A stretch of 64,000 nucleotides of DNA, taken from Candidatus Defluviibacillus avedoerensis. GTDB lineage: Bacteria; Pseudomonadota; Gammaproteobacteria; Burkholderiales; Burkholderiaceae_C. Of this stretch, positions 1-9,556 are shown in pieces. The notes under the pieces were generated by a model. It made no database searches, was not told where the DNA came from, and was given only the letters and a program-made list of their open reading frames with translations. The DNA lies in contig JADJBS010000006.1 in assembly GCA_016703665.1 (NCBI GenBank), positions 124,001-188,000 on the forward strand, read 5' to 3'. Positions within the stretch are counted from its first letter, which is position 1; each line of letters opens with the position of its first letter. Made by a program: the position numbers and the translations under genes.

Positions 1-561
1 CGAAGCACCAACCATCTTGGCAATGTCTTGGCGGGAAATTTTTTCTCGGATCAGCAACTGCCCCTGCAAGTCGGGTGTAGCAGCTTCCAGCAGGACCCGG
101 GCAACGCGGCCATACACATCCATCAGTGCAAGGGATTCGATATTGCGATCTGCACGGCGCAAGCGCTGCGTCAGACCCCGCATCACGATGAACGCCATGG
201 ACGTGGGCTCTGGCATGAAGCGCGCAAACTCAGCGCTGCCCAGAATCAGCACATCGGTCTGGACCTCGGCACGCACTGTGGCGGAGTGAGGCTCGTTGTC
301 GATCAGGCTCATTTCGCCGATGTAATCGCCTTGGCCCATCGTGGCCAAAATCACCTCGCGGCCCCGCGTATGACTGGTGATGACCCTGGCGCGCCCCGAA
401 AGCAAAATAAACAAGGAATTTGATCGACGTCCCTGCTCCACCAGAAACTCACCACGCTTGTACCTGCGCTTGACCACGGCATTGGCCATGATTTCAGCCT
501 GATCGTCGGTCAACTGCGAAAACAAGGGGACTCGCCGGATTAAATCCAAGTTGGAAACCAT
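1..561 (-). CDS. Crp/Fnr-family transcriptional regulator (3' end cut by window edge)
   Basis: An open frame of 187 codons reads leftward from ATG at 561 and runs off the window without a stop. Residues about 11-128 form a cyclic-nucleotide-binding beta-roll with the phosphate-binding cassette core GEMSLID. The last visible residues (ISRQDIAKMVGAS) match the start of the Crp-type helix-turn-helix recognition region, so only the C-terminal end is missing. In the cassette the usual Arg before Ser/Thr-Ala is His (EPHSATV), which argues against ordinary cAMP binding; the effector is unknown. It is divergent from trxB, with 252 bp between the two starts. Family assignment is firm; function is inferred only at family level. 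Confidence 0.85.
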   Translation of the reverse strand, partial: MVSNLDLIRRVPLFSQLTDDQAEIMANAVVKRRYKRGEFLVEQGRRSNSLFILLSGRARVITSHTRGREVILATMGQGDYIGEMSLIDNEPHSATVRAEVQTDVLILGSAEFARFMPEPTSMAFIVMRGLTQRLRRADRNIESLALMDVYGRVARVLLEAATPDLQGQLLIREKISRQDIAKMVGAS

Positions 562-813
562 GGTCACTTCTATTTCTCCCACCCTAATCAGGGCGCCAAG
601 TTCATACAATACTCAAAATTGGTGGATAGCTGCAGGGACATGCATAGGCAGAAAAACACGCCAATTGTTGATTCCAACCTGTTTTTCATGTTTGCGCGCA
701 TTCTGTCTTTTACATCAATGACTGTAAATATGATCGTGCAATTATTCACAGACTTGCAGTTGCAAGTCATCCATGTTCACCTTATATAGGTGCTGATTAC
801 TTGGTACTTACCC

Positions 814-1761
814 ATGAGCACAGACAAACACGCCCAAGTCCTTATTCTCGGTTCTGGCCCTGCCGGCTATACCGCCGCAGTCTATGCAGCCCGCGCCAAC
901 CTCAAACCATTACTGATCACGGGTATCGCGCAAGGCGGTCAGTTGATGACGACGACCGAGGTCGACAACTGGCCTGCCGACGTCCATGGCGTTCAAGGTC
1001 CAGAATTGATGCAACGCTTTCTGGAACACGCACAGCGCTTCAATACCGAGATTGTGTTTGATCACATCAATGCAGTCGATTTTTCCAAGCGCCCATTCAC
1101 ACTGAAGGGCGACAGCGGAACCTACACCTGCGACGCCCTTGTCATCGCCACTGGCGCTTCTGCCAAGTACCTGGGCTTGCCATCCGAGCAAGCCTTCATG
1201 GGTCGAGGCGTGAGTGGATGCGCAACTTGTGACGGTTTCTTTTACCGTGATCAGGAAGTCTGCGTGATCGGCGGTGGTAACACGGCAGTGGAAGAAGCCC
1301 TTTACCTGTCCAACATCGCCAGCAAGGTCACCCTGGTGCACCGCCGCGAGAAATTCACTGCCGAAGCCATCATGATCGACAAGTTGATGGATAAAGTTAG
1401 AACTGGCAAGATCGTACTCAAGCTCAATGCCACGCTGGACGAAGTATTGGGGGATGCCAGTGGAGTGACCGGCATCAGGCTAAAGAACAAGCTGGACGGC
1501 AGCACCGAAGACCTGAAGCTGCAAGGCTGCTTCATTGCGATTGGACATGCCCCCAATACTGAAATATTCCAGGGGCAACTGACCATGGAAAACGGCTACA
1601 TCGTGACCCAGGGCGGACTCAAAGGCTTTGCCACGCAAACCAGCGTACCCGGCATATTTGCCGCTGGTGATGTGCAAGACCACGTGTACCGCCAGGCAAT
1701 CACCAGTGCAGGTACCGGCTGTATGGCGGCCCTGGACGCTCAACGGTTCTTGGAGAACTGA
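814..1761 (+). CDS. trxB: thioredoxin-disulfide reductase
   Basis: A 315-residue FAD/NADPH flavoenzyme that reduces oxidised thioredoxin in the cytoplasm. Visible are the FAD-binding GSGPAG (13-18), the redox-active CATC pair (Cys136, Cys139), the NADPH-binding GGGNTA (153-158) and the C-terminal FAD motif GIFAAGDV (280-287). Length and domain order are those of the low-molecular-weight bacterial enzyme. An in-frame GTG exists at 790, but ATG at 814 gives the normal N-terminus directly before the first beta strand and is preferred; neither has a strong Shine-Dalgarno. The gene is followed at its very end by the promoter for rpmB-rpmG. Confidence 0.96.
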   Translation: MSTDKHAQVLILGSGPAGYTAAVYAARANLKPLLITGIAQGGQLMTTTEVDNWPADVHGVQGPELMQRFLEHAQRFNTEIVFDHINAVDFSKRPFTLKGDSGTYTCDALVIATGASAKYLGLPSEQAFMGRGVSGCATCDGFFYRDQEVCVIGGGNTAVEEALYLSNIASKVTLVHRREKFTAEAIMIDKLMDKVRTGKIVLKLNATLDEVLGDASGVTGIRLKNKLDGSTEDLKLQGCFIAIGHAPNTEIFQGQLTMENGYIVTQGGLKGFATQTSVPGIFAAGDVQDHVYRQAITSAGTGCMAALDAQRFLEN

Positions 1762-1778
1762 ACTCAACTTGCTATAAT
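1750..1778 (+). promoter_or_regulatory. sigma-70 promoter for rpmB-rpmG
   Basis: TTGGAG (1750-1755), 17-bp spacer, TATAAT (1773-1778), with an extended -10 TGc just upstream. The -35 overlaps the last codons of trxB. Transcription would give a leader of about 130 nt before rpmB; within it, 1863-1882 can form a small CGCGGC/GCCGCG hairpin. Confidence 0.75.
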
Positions 1779-1913
1779 TGCAGGCTTTGCTGCGTAATGG
1801 CGGCAACTCGGGTCACCGCCACCAAGAGAGTTTCGAATCTGGCGAGGTCAAGTGATGGGTCGCGGCGTCGTTGAATGCCGCGTGTTGACTCTCACTGTTT
1901 AGGAGTTGCCACA

Positions 1914-2147
1914 ATGGCACGTGTATGTGATGTAACGGGCAAAGGTCCCATGGTCGGGAACAATGTCTCCCACGCCAACAATAAAACCAAACGCCGTTTC
2001 CTGCCTAACCTGCAGTACCGCCGTTTCTTCGTGGAAAGCGAAAACCGTTGGGTGCGTTTGCGCGTCTCCAGCGCCGCTTTGCGCTTGATTGACAAAAACG
2101 GCATCGATGCCGTGCTCGCTGACCTGCGCGCACGTGGTCAAGCTTAA
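1914..2147 (+). CDS. rpmB: 50S ribosomal protein L28
   Basis: A 77-residue basic ribosomal protein of the large subunit. The N-terminus MARVCDVTGKGP and the central KTKRRFLPNLQ are the standard L28 signatures. ATG at 1914 is preceded by AGGAG (1902-1906) and is chosen over an upstream in-frame ATG-like start at 1875 because it gives the canonical N-terminus and length. It lies 19 bp before rpmG, the usual rpmB-rpmG pair. Confidence 0.97.
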   Translation: MARVCDVTGKGPMVGNNVSHANNKTKRRFLPNLQYRRFFVESENRWVRLRVSSAALRLIDKNGIDAVLADLRARGQA

Positions 2148-2166
2148 TTCTTAGGAGCGAAATACC

Positions 2167-2337
2167 ATGGCAAGCAAAGGCGGACGCGAAAAAATCAAAC
2201 TGGAATCCACTGCGGGTACCGGTCACTTTTACACCACCAGCAAGAACAAGAAAACCACGCCGGAAAAACTTCTCATGATGAAGTTTGACCCCAAGGCACG
2301 CAAGCACGTGGAATACAAGGAAATCAAGCTGAAGTAA
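2167..2337 (+). CDS. rpmG: 50S ribosomal protein L33
   Basis: A 56-residue protein starting MASKGGREKIKLEST and ending in EYKEIKLK, the typical proteobacterial L33. AGGAG lies 10 bp upstream of the ATG. This form has no CxxC zinc ribbon (there is no cysteine), so it is the zinc-independent type. Second gene of the rpmB-rpmG operon, followed by a strong terminator. Confidence 0.97.
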   Translation: MASKGGREKIKLESTAGTGHFYTTSKNKKTTPEKLLMMKFDPKARKHVEYKEIKLK

Positions 2338-2366
2338 TTTGCTGAACTTACTTGGTTTGATTCCAT

Positions 2367-2399
2367 CAAGAAAGCCGCTGAAATTCAGCGGCTTTCTTG
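2367..2399. terminator. bidirectional intrinsic terminator
   Basis: A perfect 16-bp inverted repeat (2367-2382 with 2384-2399, one base between) whose arms carry AAGAAAG/CTTTCTT, so either strand gives a GC-rich stem with U-rich end. It separates rpmG (rightward) from the convergent desaturase gene (leftward). Confidence 0.85.
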
Positions 2400-2442
2400 T
2401 TTACGGTGCCCCCCTGCTTGGCAGGACAGGGCAAAGTGCTGA

Positions 2443-3639
2443 TCACACCCGTGCAGCACGCAGCCTGAGGGAGAAACTTTCAAGCGCTGCAACACCGCTC
2501 TCTTCTGCGCGGCGGCACCACGCCTGTAAATCTTCGGCGAGTTGTTCACGTGAATGGTTGGTGTTGAGCCACATTTGGCGCAATTCCTCACGCATCACCA
2601 CCATTTTGTCGAGCGTGGGGTGTTCAGACCGGGCTTTGGCGAGCAGGGCAACTGCCTTAGCAGGCACACGGTCAGCATCCCGTGGCAACCAGCGTTTGGC
2701 AGCCTTCAAGACGGCAAGATCTTCGCCCCGAGCTTTTAGCTGCTCAATTTCCAGTTTGCAGGCGGCGCGCATCTCTTTGGCATAGCCTGCCATGACCTCA
2801 TAGCGGTTGGCGATTAAAGCCTCCAGCGTTTTTTCGTCGGCCACCGGTTTGATGTCGCCCAGCGTCAAACGTGGTACCGTCTTTTTGGCTTTGGCCCAAC
2901 CGATCTTTTCCATCATGCTGATGTAAAACCAGCCAATGTCAAATTCATACGGTTTGACCGAGAACCGGGCTGATGTGGGATAGGTATGGTGGTTGTTGTG
3001 CAACTCCTCACCCCCAATCAGAATGCCCCAAGGCATCACATTCGTGCTGGCGTCAGGCGACTCAAAATTGCGGTAGCCCCAGTAGTGCCCGATGCCATTG
3101 ATCACGCCTGTGGCCAGAATCGGAATCCACAGCATCTGCACAGCCCAAATGGTCAGGCCCAGGCCGCCAAACAGCACCACATTGATGGCCAGCATGAGCG
3201 CCACACCCAGTGTGGACTGACCTGTGTACACATGGCGCTCCAACCAGTCGTTAGGCGTCCCCGAGCCATATTTGGCCAAGGTTTCGGTATTTGCCACCTC
3301 TGCCCGGTACAACTCGTATCCCCGCAACAGCAAGGCATCCAACCCACGGGTTTGCGGGCTGTGTGGGTCGTCTACGGTTTCGCATTTGGCGTGGTGTTTG
3401 CGGTGCACGGCCACAAATTCCTTGGTGACCATGCCCGTTGTCAGCCAAAGCCAAAACCGCAAGAAGTGGTAGGGAATCGGCCCCAGGTCCAATGCACGGT
3501 GTGCCTGCGCCCGGTGCAGGAAGATAGTGACGCCGCAAATGGTGAAGTGGGTCATGATCAGGGTGTAAAGCACCAGTTGCCACACCGACAAATTCAGCAG
3601 GCCAGTGGCCAGCCAGCTCACCCAAGAATCAACAGTCAT
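2443..3639 (-). CDS. membrane fatty-acid (acyl-CoA/acyl-lipid) desaturase
   Basis: A 398-residue integral-membrane di-iron desaturase that introduces a cis double bond into saturated acyl chains, probably at delta-9. The three histidine boxes are present: HRAQAH (42-47), HRKHH (79-83) and HNNHH (214-218), separated by hydrophobic segments that place them on the cytoplasmic side. The C-terminal 130 residues after the last box are charged and predicted soluble, longer than in minimal family members. ATG 3639 follows AGGA at a good distance; a GTG directly before it is possible. No electron-donor gene is adjacent. Substrate and regiochemistry are inferred from the family. Confidence 0.9.
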   Translation of the reverse strand: MTVDSWVSWLATGLLNLSVWQLVLYTLIMTHFTICGVTIFLHRAQAHRALDLGPIPYHFLRFWLWLTTGMVTKEFVAVHRKHHAKCETVDDPHSPQTRGLDALLLRGYELYRAEVANTETLAKYGSGTPNDWLERHVYTGQSTLGVALMLAINVVLFGGLGLTIWAVQMLWIPILATGVINGIGHYWGYRNFESPDASTNVMPWGILIGGEELHNNHHTYPTSARFSVKPYEFDIGWFYISMMEKIGWAKAKKTVPRLTLGDIKPVADEKTLEALIANRYEVMAGYAKEMRAACKLEIEQLKARGEDLAVLKAAKRWLPRDADRVPAKAVALLAKARSEHPTLDKMVVMREELRQMWLNTNHSREQLAEDLQAWCRRAEESGVAALESFSLRLRAARV

Positions 3640-3737
3640 CACAGAGTCCTAAGCTCAAAGTCTTTCGACGTAACCAAGCATTTTGCCCGGTTTCCCCCCG
3701 TCAAGGGCTTACCCGCACAAGTGGCAGAGATGCCTGC

Positions 3738-5015
3738 TCAGGCTTTTTGCCAAACAGCAGCAAAAAATCCATCGGTCTGGTGCCGGTGTGGCCACAGCCG
3801 CAAATAAGCGCCACTGACCAGGCTTTGCCTGGTGCCGGCGTGGGCATCGACTTTCAGGCCTTCCAGCAGTTCGGCCACGGGGAGCGGCTTGAAGTCCGTG
3901 TGCGCTGCGCTGAACGCGTCCGCAATGGCTTCGTTTTCTTGCGGCAACAGGCTGCAGGTGGCATAGACCAGGCGCCCGCCCGGCCTCAACAGACGCGCCG
4001 CACTCGCCAGAATCGCCGCCTGCTTTTGCGCGACCTCATCAACCGATTTGGCATCCTGGCGCCACTTCAAATCCGGGTTGCGCCGCAGCGTGCCCAAGCC
4101 CGAGCAAGGCGCGTCCACCAGCACACGGTCGATCTTGCCGGCCAGGCGCTTGACACGGTCATCACGCTCATGCGCAATGGCTGCCGGGTGCACATTGGAC
4201 AAACCACTGCGTGCCAGGCGTGGCTTGAGCGCGTCCAGCCGATGGGCCGAGTTGTCAAATGCGTACAAGCGCCCGGTGTTGCGCATGCTCGCACCAATGG
4301 CCAGGGTCTTGCCGCCTGCCCCGGCACAAAAATCCACCACCATCTCGCTGCGCTTGGCGTCGAGCAACAGGGCAAGGAGTTGCGAGCCTTCGTCCTGCAC
4401 CTCGACCGCCCCCCGGGTGAACACATCCAGCTTGCCCAAATTGGGCTTACCTTCTACCCGCAAGCCCCAGGGCGAATACAGGCAAGGCGTGGTCTTGATC
4501 CCGGCCTTGGTCATTTCCTTTTCTACCTCAGAGCGCTTGGCCGTCATGGCGTTGACCCGCAAATCCAGCGGCGCCAGGCCCTCCAGGCTTTCCACCAGGG
4601 GCCAGAACTCGTCGCCCAACTGGCTCTTGAGCTCTTTCGCCAGCCACTCCGGCAGGTTGTGGCGGTGGCGCTCCATCAGGTCTTTGACCTGGATGCCATC
4701 GCAGGCATTAAGCCAGTTTTTCTCTTGGTCAGAAAGCGCGCCCTTGAGGAAGTCACGCGAGCCCACGCCGTGGGCAAAACCCAGAATCGCCATGCGGCGC
4801 TCCTTGGGGCCGGAGCCTGACGGCGCAAAGTGGTCAAAGAGCAGCTTTTTGCGCAGCACTGCATACACGGTGTCAGCCAGGGTAGAGCGCTCGCGCGGGC
4901 CAAAAGAGCGGTTTTCGCGGCAATAGCGAGCAACCACGGCGTCAGCCGGATGGTCAAATTTAAGGACAAGGCCAACGAGTTCAGCGCAGGCGTCGAGAAG
5001 GGCTTTAGGATGCAT
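3738..5015 (-). CDS. RsmB/NOP-family RNA cytosine-C5 methyltransferase
   Basis: A 425-residue SAM-dependent methyltransferase. Residues 228-237 carry the SAM loop DFCAGAGGKT; Cys304 (DAPCSG) and Cys354 (YATCS) are the two catalytic/release cysteines of rRNA/tRNA m5C enzymes. It lacks the NusB-like N-terminal domain seen in the second family member of this window (15.6-17.0 kb), so it is probably not RsmB itself; the exact target base is unknown. ATG 5015 gives the normal N-terminus; a longer reading to 5210 would overlap the divergent DUF1653 gene. It is intact with no frameshift. Confidence 0.88.
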   Translation of the reverse strand: MHPKALLDACAELVGLVLKFDHPADAVVARYCRENRSFGPRERSTLADTVYAVLRKKLLFDHFAPSGSGPKERRMAILGFAHGVGSRDFLKGALSDQEKNWLNACDGIQVKDLMERHRHNLPEWLAKELKSQLGDEFWPLVESLEGLAPLDLRVNAMTAKRSEVEKEMTKAGIKTTPCLYSPWGLRVEGKPNLGKLDVFTRGAVEVQDEGSQLLALLLDAKRSEMVVDFCAGAGGKTLAIGASMRNTGRLYAFDNSAHRLDALKPRLARSGLSNVHPAAIAHERDDRVKRLAGKIDRVLVDAPCSGLGTLRRNPDLKWRQDAKSVDEVAQKQAAILASAARLLRPGGRLVYATCSLLPQENEAIADAFSAAHTDFKPLPVAELLEGLKVDAHAGTRQSLVSGAYLRLWPHRHQTDGFFAAVWQKA

Positions 5016-5054
5016 AGCTCTGTATTGTCCCCTGCTTGTCAACACCCGTCCCAC

Positions 5055-5324
5055 ATGAATGCGCCTTTGCCCCCGATCCCGCCTGAGCAAACCGTGGCCC
5101 CTGGCCTGTATGAGCATTACAAAGGCATGCGCTACGAGGTGCTGGGCACCGCCCGCCACAGCGAAACCCTGGAACCCATGGCGGTTTACCGCGCGCTGTA
5201 TGGTGCCCATGGGCTTTGGGTGCGCCCTGCCGCTATGTTTTTAGAAGCAGTCCAGATAGATGGGGTATGTCGCAAGCGCTTTCAGCGCATCGAACCCAGC
5301 ACCTCAGCCACGGCCTTAGGATAG
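5055..5324 (+). CDS. DUF1653 domain protein
   Basis: An 89-residue protein almost entirely made of a DUF1653 domain: GLYEHYKGMRYEVLGTA, then YRALYG and WVRPAAMF, and RFQRI at the C-terminus. The fold is a small SH3-like barrel of unknown function. The ATG is 39 bp from the divergent methyltransferase start, and the 3' end overlaps the 3' end of purN by 43 bp on the opposite strand. Confidence 0.85.
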   Translation: MNAPLPPIPPEQTVAPGLYEHYKGMRYEVLGTARHSETLEPMAVYRALYGAHGLWVRPAAMFLEAVQIDGVCRKRFQRIEPSTSATALG

Positions 5325-5866
5325 ATCACATGCTCTTGCGTCAGCACGCGGGCAGCCAGGGTGTCAGCATTGTCATCAGGCAGCACGGGCAGCACGGCTT
5401 GCGCCAGGATGGGGCCGTGATCCAGCTCCGCCGTCACCTGATGCACCGTGGCGCCTGCGAACTTGCAACCGGCCTCAATCGCCCGCTGGTGCGTGTGCAA
5501 CCCCGGGAAAGCGGGTAGCAGCGAAGGGTGGATGTTGAGCAACCGCCCCGTGTAGTGGTTCACAAACCCGGGCGTCAGGATGCGCATAAAGCCCGCCAGC
5601 ACCACGAGCGCAGGTTGGTAGCCGTCGATCAGCTTGACCAGTTCTGCATCAAATGCCTCGCGCGACGCATAGCCCTTGTGGTCCAGCACCGCCGTGGCGA
5701 TACCTTGGTCTTTGGCAAACACCAGGCCTTTGGCGTCGGCCTTGTTGCTGACTACGGCCGCCACCCGAGCGTTGAGACTTTTGGCCCAGCCCTCGCGCTC
5801 AGCTGTGCGCACGATAGCCGCCATGTTGGAGCCGCTGCCCGAGATCAGGATCACGATGTTTTTCAT
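5282..5866 (-). CDS. purN: phosphoribosylglycinamide formyltransferase 1
   Basis: A 194-residue enzyme transferring a formyl group from 10-formyl-THF to GAR in purine synthesis. The nucleotide loop ISGSGSN is at 8-14, and the catalytic set Asn111, His113 (NIHPSLLPAFPG) and Asp149 (ELDHGPI) is intact. Length is normal. It is a single gene here, with purC 46 kb away in the same window. Confidence 0.96.
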   Translation of the reverse strand: MKNIVILISGSGSNMAAIVRTAEREGWAKSLNARVAAVVSNKADAKGLVFAKDQGIATAVLDHKGYASREAFDAELVKLIDGYQPALVVLAGFMRILTPGFVNHYTGRLLNIHPSLLPAFPGLHTHQRAIEAGCKFAGATVHQVTAELDHGPILAQAVLPVLPDDNADTLAARVLTQEHVIYPKAVAEVLGSMR

Positions 5867-5999
5867 GGGGACTGATTATCAGGGGCCTTCCCGCAGGCAT
5901 TCCTGCTGATTCCACCGCATCAATTTCGCTGATTTTTCGCATCAATCACCGCGCACGATGCGGCTAGCATGGAGGCATATTCCACGGAGAACCCCCGCC

Positions 6000-6689
6000 A
6001 TGCTCAAGCTCTACATCGGCAACAAAAACTATTCGTCCTGGTCCATGCGCCCCTGGGTGCTACTCAAGCAAGCGGGCATCCCCTTTGAAGAGGTCATGGT
6101 GCGCTTTGACGCCTTCACCCCTGACAGCAACTTCAAGCACCGCTTAGGGCAACTCAGCCCGGCAGGCAAAGTGCCCGTTCTGGTGGACGGCGACCTGGTC
6201 GTCTGGGACACACTGGCCATCGCCGAATACGTGGCCGAGCGCGTGCCCGAGCGTCAACTCTGGCCGCACGACATCGCGGCGCGTGCCCGGGCACGCAGCA
6301 TCTGCGCCGAAATGCATTCAGGCTTTCAGGCACTGCGCGGCGCCTGCATGATGAACATCGAGGCTGACTTGAAGCACATCGGAAAAATCATCCAGCGCGA
6401 CCGCGCCGATGTGCGCAAAGACCTGGCCCGCATTGACGAAATGTGGAGCGAGTTGCTCGCCGCGCATGGCGGCCCCATGCTCTTCGGCCAGTTCACTGTG
6501 GCCGACGCCTATTACGCGCCCGTGTGCATGCGCATCAGCGGCTACGGCTTGGCCGTGTCGCCAGCCGTGGCCGCCTATGTGGAGCGCGTCAAGGCCCTGC
6601 CTGGCGTGGCCGCATGGAGGGATGGCGCACTGGCCGAGAAAGATTTTCTGGACTTTGAAGAGCCCTATCGACTGAACCCAGATACCTGA
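6000..6689 (+). CDS. glutathione S-transferase family protein
   Basis: A 229-residue soluble protein with an N-terminal thioredoxin-like domain (KLYIGNKNYSSWSMRPW, about 1-80; Ser12/Ser13 at the usual glutathione-activating position; a VPVL cis-Pro motif) and an all-helical C-terminal domain. It resembles the YfcF/zeta-like GSTs of proteobacteria. ATG 6000 follows GGAG and gives the canonical N-terminus. It lies 11 bp before the tautomerase gene, so the two may be co-transcribed. Substrate unknown. Confidence 0.88.
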   Translation: MLKLYIGNKNYSSWSMRPWVLLKQAGIPFEEVMVRFDAFTPDSNFKHRLGQLSPAGKVPVLVDGDLVVWDTLAIAEYVAERVPERQLWPHDIAARARARSICAEMHSGFQALRGACMMNIEADLKHIGKIIQRDRADVRKDLARIDEMWSELLAAHGGPMLFGQFTVADAYYAPVCMRISGYGLAVSPAVAAYVERVKALPGVAAWRDGALAEKDFLDFEEPYRLNPDT

Positions 6690-6700
6690 GAGCCAGCGCC

Positions 6701-7096
6701 ATGCCCACCGTCCTAATCGAAACCTGCCAAGAACGTGAACCCGAGGCCGAAGTCGCCATCATGAATGCCGTGCATACGGCGCTGGTCGAGGCATTCAAAA
6801 TCCCTGTGGGCGACCGCGAGGTTCGCCTGTTGGTGCATGCACCGCACCGCCTTCAAGCACCGCCCGACCGTGCCCACCCGAAGTTGTTCACCCTCATCAG
6901 CATTGACGCGTTTGCGGGCCGATCTGTGGATGCCAAGCGCGCGCTGTACCGTGCCATCGTTGACAAACTGGAGCCACTGGGCATTCCAAGTGACCATGTG
7001 CTGACGATTCTCAGAGAGCACCCGCTAGAGAACTGGGGCCTGCGTGGTGGCGTGGCGGGCTGCGACGCCAACTTGGGCTTTAAGGTGAACGTCTAA
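6701..7096 (+). CDS. tautomerase-superfamily protein
   Basis: A 131-residue protein whose second residue is Pro (MPTVLIE), the catalytic N-terminal proline of 4-oxalocrotonate-tautomerase enzymes after Met removal. Its length fits the fused two-beta-alpha-beta type seen in Tautomerase_2 proteins. Between the GST and cca genes, 11 bp after the GST stop and 11 bp before cca. The natural substrate cannot be told from sequence. Confidence 0.8.
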   Translation: MPTVLIETCQEREPEAEVAIMNAVHTALVEAFKIPVGDREVRLLVHAPHRLQAPPDRAHPKLFTLISIDAFAGRSVDAKRALYRAIVDKLEPLGIPSDHVLTILREHPLENWGLRGGVAGCDANLGFKVNV

Positions 7097-7107
7097 ACTT
7101 CATCCCC

Positions 7108-8354
7108 ATGCAGATATACATGGTGGGTGGCGCCGTACGCGACGGCCTGTTGGGCTTGCCCGTGAAGGACCGTGACTGGGTGGTAGTAGGCGCCACCCCC
7201 GAACAGATGGCGGCCATTGGTTTCTTACCCGTTGGCAAAGACTTCCCGGTCTTTTGCACCCCAAGACCAAAGAGGAATACGCGCTGGCCCGCACGGAGCG
7301 CAAGACCGCCCCTGGATACAAAGGATTCGTGGTGCACGCCGAACCAACGGTGACCCTCGAAGAAGACCTGTCTCGTCGCGATTTAACTATTAATTCAATA
7401 GCAAAGAACACAGATATAGATTACCGAAATGACCTGATCGACCCCTACAACGGCCAGCGCGACCTACGGCAGAAGGTGCTGCGTCATGTGACCGAAGCCT
7501 TTCGTGAAGACCCGGTGCGCATCCTGCGCGTGGCCCGATTTGCCGCCCGCTTTACGGACTTCACTGTCGCCCCAGAAACACGGGAACTCATGCACGAAAT
7601 GGTGGCGGCAGGCGAAGTGGATGCCCTGGTGCCAGAACGCATCTGGCAAGAACTGGCCCGCGGGCTGATGGAAACCCAACCTTCGCGCATGTTCGAGGTG
7701 CTGCGCGACTGCGGCGCACTCAAACGCTTGCTGCCGGAGGTAGACCGCCTGTGGGGTGTGCCCCAGCGCGCCGACTACCACCCGGAGATTGACACCGGCG
7801 TTCACGTGATGATGGTGCTGGACATGAGCGCCCGCCTGAATGCTAGCTTGCCTGTGCGCTTTGCATGCCTGACTCATGACCTAGGTAAAGCCACCACTCC
7901 AGCAGACGTGCTGCCCCGCCACATTGGCCACGAAGAACGTAGCCTGCACCTGATCAAACCGCTATCGCAGCGGCTGCGCGTGCCCACCGATTGTCGTGAG
8001 TTGGCTGAGGTGGTCGCGCGTGAGCATGGCAACATCCACCGCTGTGAAGGTATCAGTCCCGCAGCCACGGTGCGATTGCTGGAGCGCTGCGATGCGTTCC
8101 GCAAGCCAGAGCGCTTTACCGACATCTTGCAGGCCTGCGAATGCGATATCCGCGGACGGCTGGGGCTGGAAGATGCGCCATACCCTCAGCGGCAGCAACT
8201 GAAGGCAGCGCTGCGCGCTGCGCAAGACGTTGCCACAGATTTGATAGCAGAAGAAGTCCAGCAGACCTGCGAAAGCAGCCCTAAAATAGGTATAAAAATC
8301 GCCGAAGCGATTCATGCCGCTCGTGCCCGTGCCGTCAAAGCCCTGCATGCTTGA
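7108..8354 (+). CDS. cca: CCA tRNA nucleotidyltransferase (one frameshift in this sequence)
   Basis: This adds or repairs the 3'-CCA of tRNAs. The N-terminus carries the polymerase-beta-type head (GGAVRD at 7-12, then DRDWVVVG with catalytic acidic residues), followed by RRDLTIN, and a C-terminal HD hydrolase domain (CLTHDLGKAT), so it is the long, HD-containing bacterial type of about 415 residues. The frame breaks near 7255: the expected FPVFLHPKT needs five T where TTTT is present, a one-base homopolymer deletion. After correction the protein is full length. Its last bases overlap the start of the MFS gene by 8 bp. Confidence 0.9.
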
Positions 8355-9556
8355 CCCGGCAACCCATCCAGCAGACCACCGCCGCATCGTCCTGGCGGGC
8401 ATGCTGGCCTTGGCCACCGCCATGGGCATTGGGCGCTTTGCGTTCACTCCGCTGCTGCCAATGATGCTGCATGACGGCTCGACCACCCTGGCCGGGGCAA
8501 GTTGGCTGGCGAGCGCCAACTACATCGGCTATTTGGCAGGTGCACTGCTTTGCATGTTCAAGCCGGTGCCGTACCCTACTGTGATGGTTCGCGTTGGTCT
8601 GGTCAGCACCCTGGTGCTGACTCTTTGCATGGCCCTGCCATGGCCAGCCGTTTGGCCGCTGTTGCGCTTTGCCGCCGGAGTCTCCAGCGCCTTGGTGTTT
8701 GTCTACACCTCTGGCTGGTGCTTATCGCAAGCGGCCTTGCGCGGCCACACCAGCCTGGGCGCGCTGATCTATACCGGACCCGGCGCAGGCATTGTGCTGA
8801 CGGGTCTGGCCGCCAGTGGCATGGTGGTTGCCGACTGGCACGCCAGCAGTGGCTGGCTGACTTTCGGGCTGTTGGCCCTGGCGTTGATTGGGGTGATCTG
8901 GCCGGTTTTCAACACACTCAACACCCTCCAGGCAAAACCCGCATCCCCTACCGCAACCGCAAATGCAGCGCCGGACCATTCAGCGCTGGAAGTGGCATTG
9001 TTGGCCCTGGCCTATGGCATCGCTGGTTTTGGTTACATCATCACCGCCACCTTCCTGCCCGTGATCGCGCGCCAGGCTCTGCCGGGTTCGGCCTGGCTGG
9101 ACCTGTTCTGGCCCATCCCTAGGTTGCGGCGTCATCGTAGGCGCCCTGGTGGCGTCCCGCATGCAGCAAGTACGCGATCTGCGCCTGGCGCTGCTGGGCT
9201 GCTACCTGATCCAGGCCGCAGGTGTGGCCTTGAGCCTGGTCATGCCCAATCTGGCGGGCTTTGCTCTGGGCAGTCTGCTGGTGGGCCTGCCTTTCACCGC
9301 CATCACTTACTTTGCGATGCAGGAGGCACGGCGCATCCGCCCCCATCACATCGCTTCCACGATTGGCCTGCTGACTGCCCTCTACGGCCTGGGCCAGATC
9401 CTGGGGCCGCCGATGGCAGCCTGCCTGCTGGCAAGCGCCACATCGCCAGCGGCAGGGTTTGATCTGGCGCTGGCGATTGCGACAGGGTCGTTGGTCTTTG
9501 GTGCGGTCATGTTTGGGGTGCTGGCGCGCGGGTATCCCGTGAGGGACCCTTTGTAG
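8347..9556 (+). CDS. MFS transporter, YbfB/YjiJ family (one frameshift)
   Basis: An approximately 402-residue inner-membrane transporter with about 12 hydrophobic segments; the N-terminus GIGRFAFTPLLPMM is the hallmark of the YbfB/YjiJ branch of the major facilitator superfamily. The frame shifts near 9117, where CATCCCTAGG appears to contain one extra C; joining the two pieces gives WPILGCGVIVGALVASRM. ATG 8347 overlaps the cca stop (ATGCTTGA). Substrate unknown. Confidence 0.82.

Noticed and set aside
588..770. A 60-codon minus-strand ORF in the crp-trxB spacer
   Set aside because: AT-rich low-quality coding signal, no ribosome-binding site or homology pattern; the spacer more likely holds divergent promoters.
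3747..4820. A 357-codon plus-strand ORF
   Set aside because: Antisense to the intact RsmB/NOP methyltransferase, arising from GC-rich codon structure.
5229..5275. A further copy of the AT-rich dispersed repeat in the DUF1653 gene
   Set aside because: The segment encodes conserved DUF1653 residues and lacks the TTTGATAGC core.
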